From an uncultured Clostridia bacterium (GTDB lineage: Bacteria > Bacillota > Clostridia > Oscillospirales > Acutalibacteraceae): a stretch of 6,609 bases of DNA. Every line of letters begins with the position of its first letter. The stretch's first letter is position 1. A program made the translations under genes and the position numbers. The stretch lies in NCBI GenBank assembly GCA_944384865.1, contig CALWVC010000080.1, positions 1-6,609 of the forward strand. Direction: 5' to 3'. This document shows, in pieces, positions 5,635 through 6,609 of this stretch. Below the pieces are notes generated by a model that saw only the letters and a program-made list of their open reading frames with translations, searched no databases and was not told where the DNA came from.

Positions 5635-6183
5635 TTATATTTCAGCAAGACGTTTCCGTCTGGATGCAATATATTTTACCAGCATGCCCGCCGACAGCGC
5701 GCAGACTGTCCCGAGTAATGCCCCGGCAGCCACATCGGTCAGATAATGCACGCACAGATACATCCTTGAAAAACCAACCAGCGCGGCCGCTCCCACGCCG
5801 GCCAGTCCCCACTGCCATTTATAAAAAAACAACGAGACCCCGACCGCAAACGACCCGGAGGTATGCCCGGAGGGAAACGACGAGTCGGTGGGCGCGATCA
5901 GCAAAGCGGGATTCCAATACGACAGATCCGGCCGGGCCCGGCCGATGACCGTTTTTAAAATCAGATTACAGCCGATTACATGCAGCAGCAGCGCGCAGCC
6001 GCAGATGACTCCAACCAGCCGGGTCTTTTTAAAACACAACAGCGCCGCTGTAACGCCCAGCCACACCACACCGACATCGCCGCTCAATGAAACCACCGGC
6101 ATCACCGCATCGCAAAAACCGTTACGGAAGGTGATGGCCATAAATTCCACTACCGCACGATCCAGTTCCGCAAGCCACTCCAT
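5635..6183 (-). CDS. PAP2-family membrane phosphatase (possible undecaprenyl-diphosphate phosphatase)
   Basis: A 182-residue integral membrane protein of the PAP2 superfamily, which removes phosphate from lipid phosphates or diphosphates at the outer membrane face. All three signature motifs are present: KTVIGRARP (K77, R84, P85), SSFPSGHT (S105, G106, H107) and SRMYLCVHYLTD (R140, nucleophile H146, D150). Hydrophobic segments fall at about 23-50, 54-76, 108-121, 125-139 and 148-170. The small size and layout fit BcrC/PgpB-like enzymes that regenerate the undecaprenyl phosphate carrier; phosphatidylglycerophosphate or another lipid substrate cannot be excluded. The ATG at 6183 has AAAGGAG nine nt upstream. 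It follows the mutase by 28 nt and shares its transcript, which fits a role in cell-envelope sugar metabolism. Confidence 0.92.
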   Translation of the reverse strand: MEWLAELDRAVVEFMAITFRNGFCDAVMPVVSLSGDVGVVWLGVTAALLCFKKTRLVGVICGCALLLHVIGCNLILKTVIGRARPDLSYWNPALLIAPTDSSFPSGHTSGSFAVGVSLFFYKWQWGLAGVGAAALVGFSRMYLCVHYLTDVAAGALLGTVCALSAGMLVKYIASRRKRLAEI

Positions 6184-6211
6184 CGCCCCGCGCTCCTTTC
6201 CGCAGCCGCGA

Positions 6212-6609
6212 TCACTGCTGCAAAAATGCCTGGATCGGCGTTAGATCCAGCTGCTTACAGCCCTGCAGATATCCATACAGCGCCCGGGCGATCTCCACCG
6301 TGCCGCCGGGCGTATCGCTTTCGATATTCAGCGGCATAATCGGATCATGCACCGATAGCCGCAGTAAAAACCAGCCGCTGCCCAGCGACACCCGGATGCC
6401 CTCGTAATTATCCGGCGCGACGGTCCACCCCGACCGGCCGGCATAACCGAACAGCCCGTCGATCACCGTCTGACCCGCGCTTTTAAAATCTTTATCTAAA
6501 ATATTGAACCGTAGCTCCACCGCTTCGGCCGGCTCCTGCAAGCCGGCGATCAGATCGTCGATGGTGTTACCCTGTCTGCGCAGCAGCACCATCTGAATCA
6601 AAATTTTAG
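6212..6609 (-). CDS. Phosphomannomutase/phosphoglucomutase, C-terminal part only
   Basis: The frame is open to the right edge, so this is the last 132 or so residues of a longer gene whose start lies beyond the window; the TTG at 6601 is internal. The visible part matches domain IV and the preceding linker of the alpha-D-phosphohexomutase superfamily. It has a KILIQMVLLRRQ helix, an LIAGLQEPAEAVELRF stretch typical of the domain III-IV junction, then NYEGIRVSLGSGWFLLRLSVHDPIMPLN. That last stretch is the phosphate-binding loop region, where this subgroup has R-L-S-x-H-D-P instead of the common R-x-S-G-T-E-P. The enzyme would interconvert hexose 6- and 1-phosphates to feed sugar-nucleotide synthesis. 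The catalytic serine and metal loop are not in view, so the substrate cannot be judged. Confidence 0.85.
   Translation of the reverse strand, partial: KILIQMVLLRRQGNTIDDLIAGLQEPAEAVELRFNILDKDFKSAGQTVIDGLFGYAGRSGWTVAPDNYEGIRVSLGSGWFLLRLSVHDPIMPLNIESDTPGGTVEIARALYGYLQGCKQLDLTPIQAFLQQ

Noticed and set aside
1..6609. CRISPR array, tRNA, rRNA, insertion sequence, prophage or toxin-antitoxin genes
   Set aside because: I found no regularly spaced repeats, tRNA-like folds, transposase motifs or terminal repeats on either strand.

Overview
The window looks like chromosomal DNA from a low-to-mid GC Gram-positive anaerobe, most likely a gut or rumen Clostridia (Ruminococcaceae/Oscillospirales type). 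This is an inference. It rests on strong GGAGG-type ribosome binding sites, a TTG start, short promoters that resemble sigma-A sites, and a secreted glycosidase with a type I dockerin. No marker gene fixes the species.

Layout from left to right. (1) A minus-strand surface-polysaccharide operon: a membrane-bound UDP-GlcNAc 4,6-dehydratase-like enzyme (PglF/CapD/FlaA1 family, TTG start at 2503), then 27 nt later a phosphoglycosyl transferase that runs off the left edge. The pair would make a 4-keto-6-deoxy sugar nucleotide and begin loading a sugar phosphate onto undecaprenyl phosphate. Its leader carries a possible promoter, a small terminator-like hairpin with a competing stem, and an orphan Shine-Dalgarno site. 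(2) An AT-rich divergent intergenic region (about 2504-3037) with three consensus DnaA boxes, a cluster of GGAAAC motifs and a good promoter for the genes on the right. (3) A plus-strand pair: endonuclease III (nth) and a GNAT acetyltransferase with an atypical acetyl-CoA loop, ended by a bidirectional terminator. (4) A minus-strand single gene for a secreted GH16 beta-glucanase-like enzyme with a dockerin directly after its signal peptide; it has its own promoter and a palindrome over the likely transcription start. (5) A minus-strand pair at the right edge: the C-terminal part of a phosphomannomutase/phosphoglucomutase, then a PAP2 membrane phosphatase, closed by a strong hairpin terminator.

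Several genes share a glycan theme: sugar-phosphate isomerisation (mutase), sugar-nucleotide modification (dehydratase), lipid-carrier loading (phosphoglycosyl transferase), possible lipid-carrier recycling (PAP2) and extracellular glycan cleavage (GH16-dockerin). They lie in separate transcription units, so a joint pathway is inference. I see no clear new multi-gene system. The least ordinary signals are regulatory: the DnaA-box cluster away from any visible dnaA, the attenuator-like leader, and the GGAAAC elements upstream of nth.
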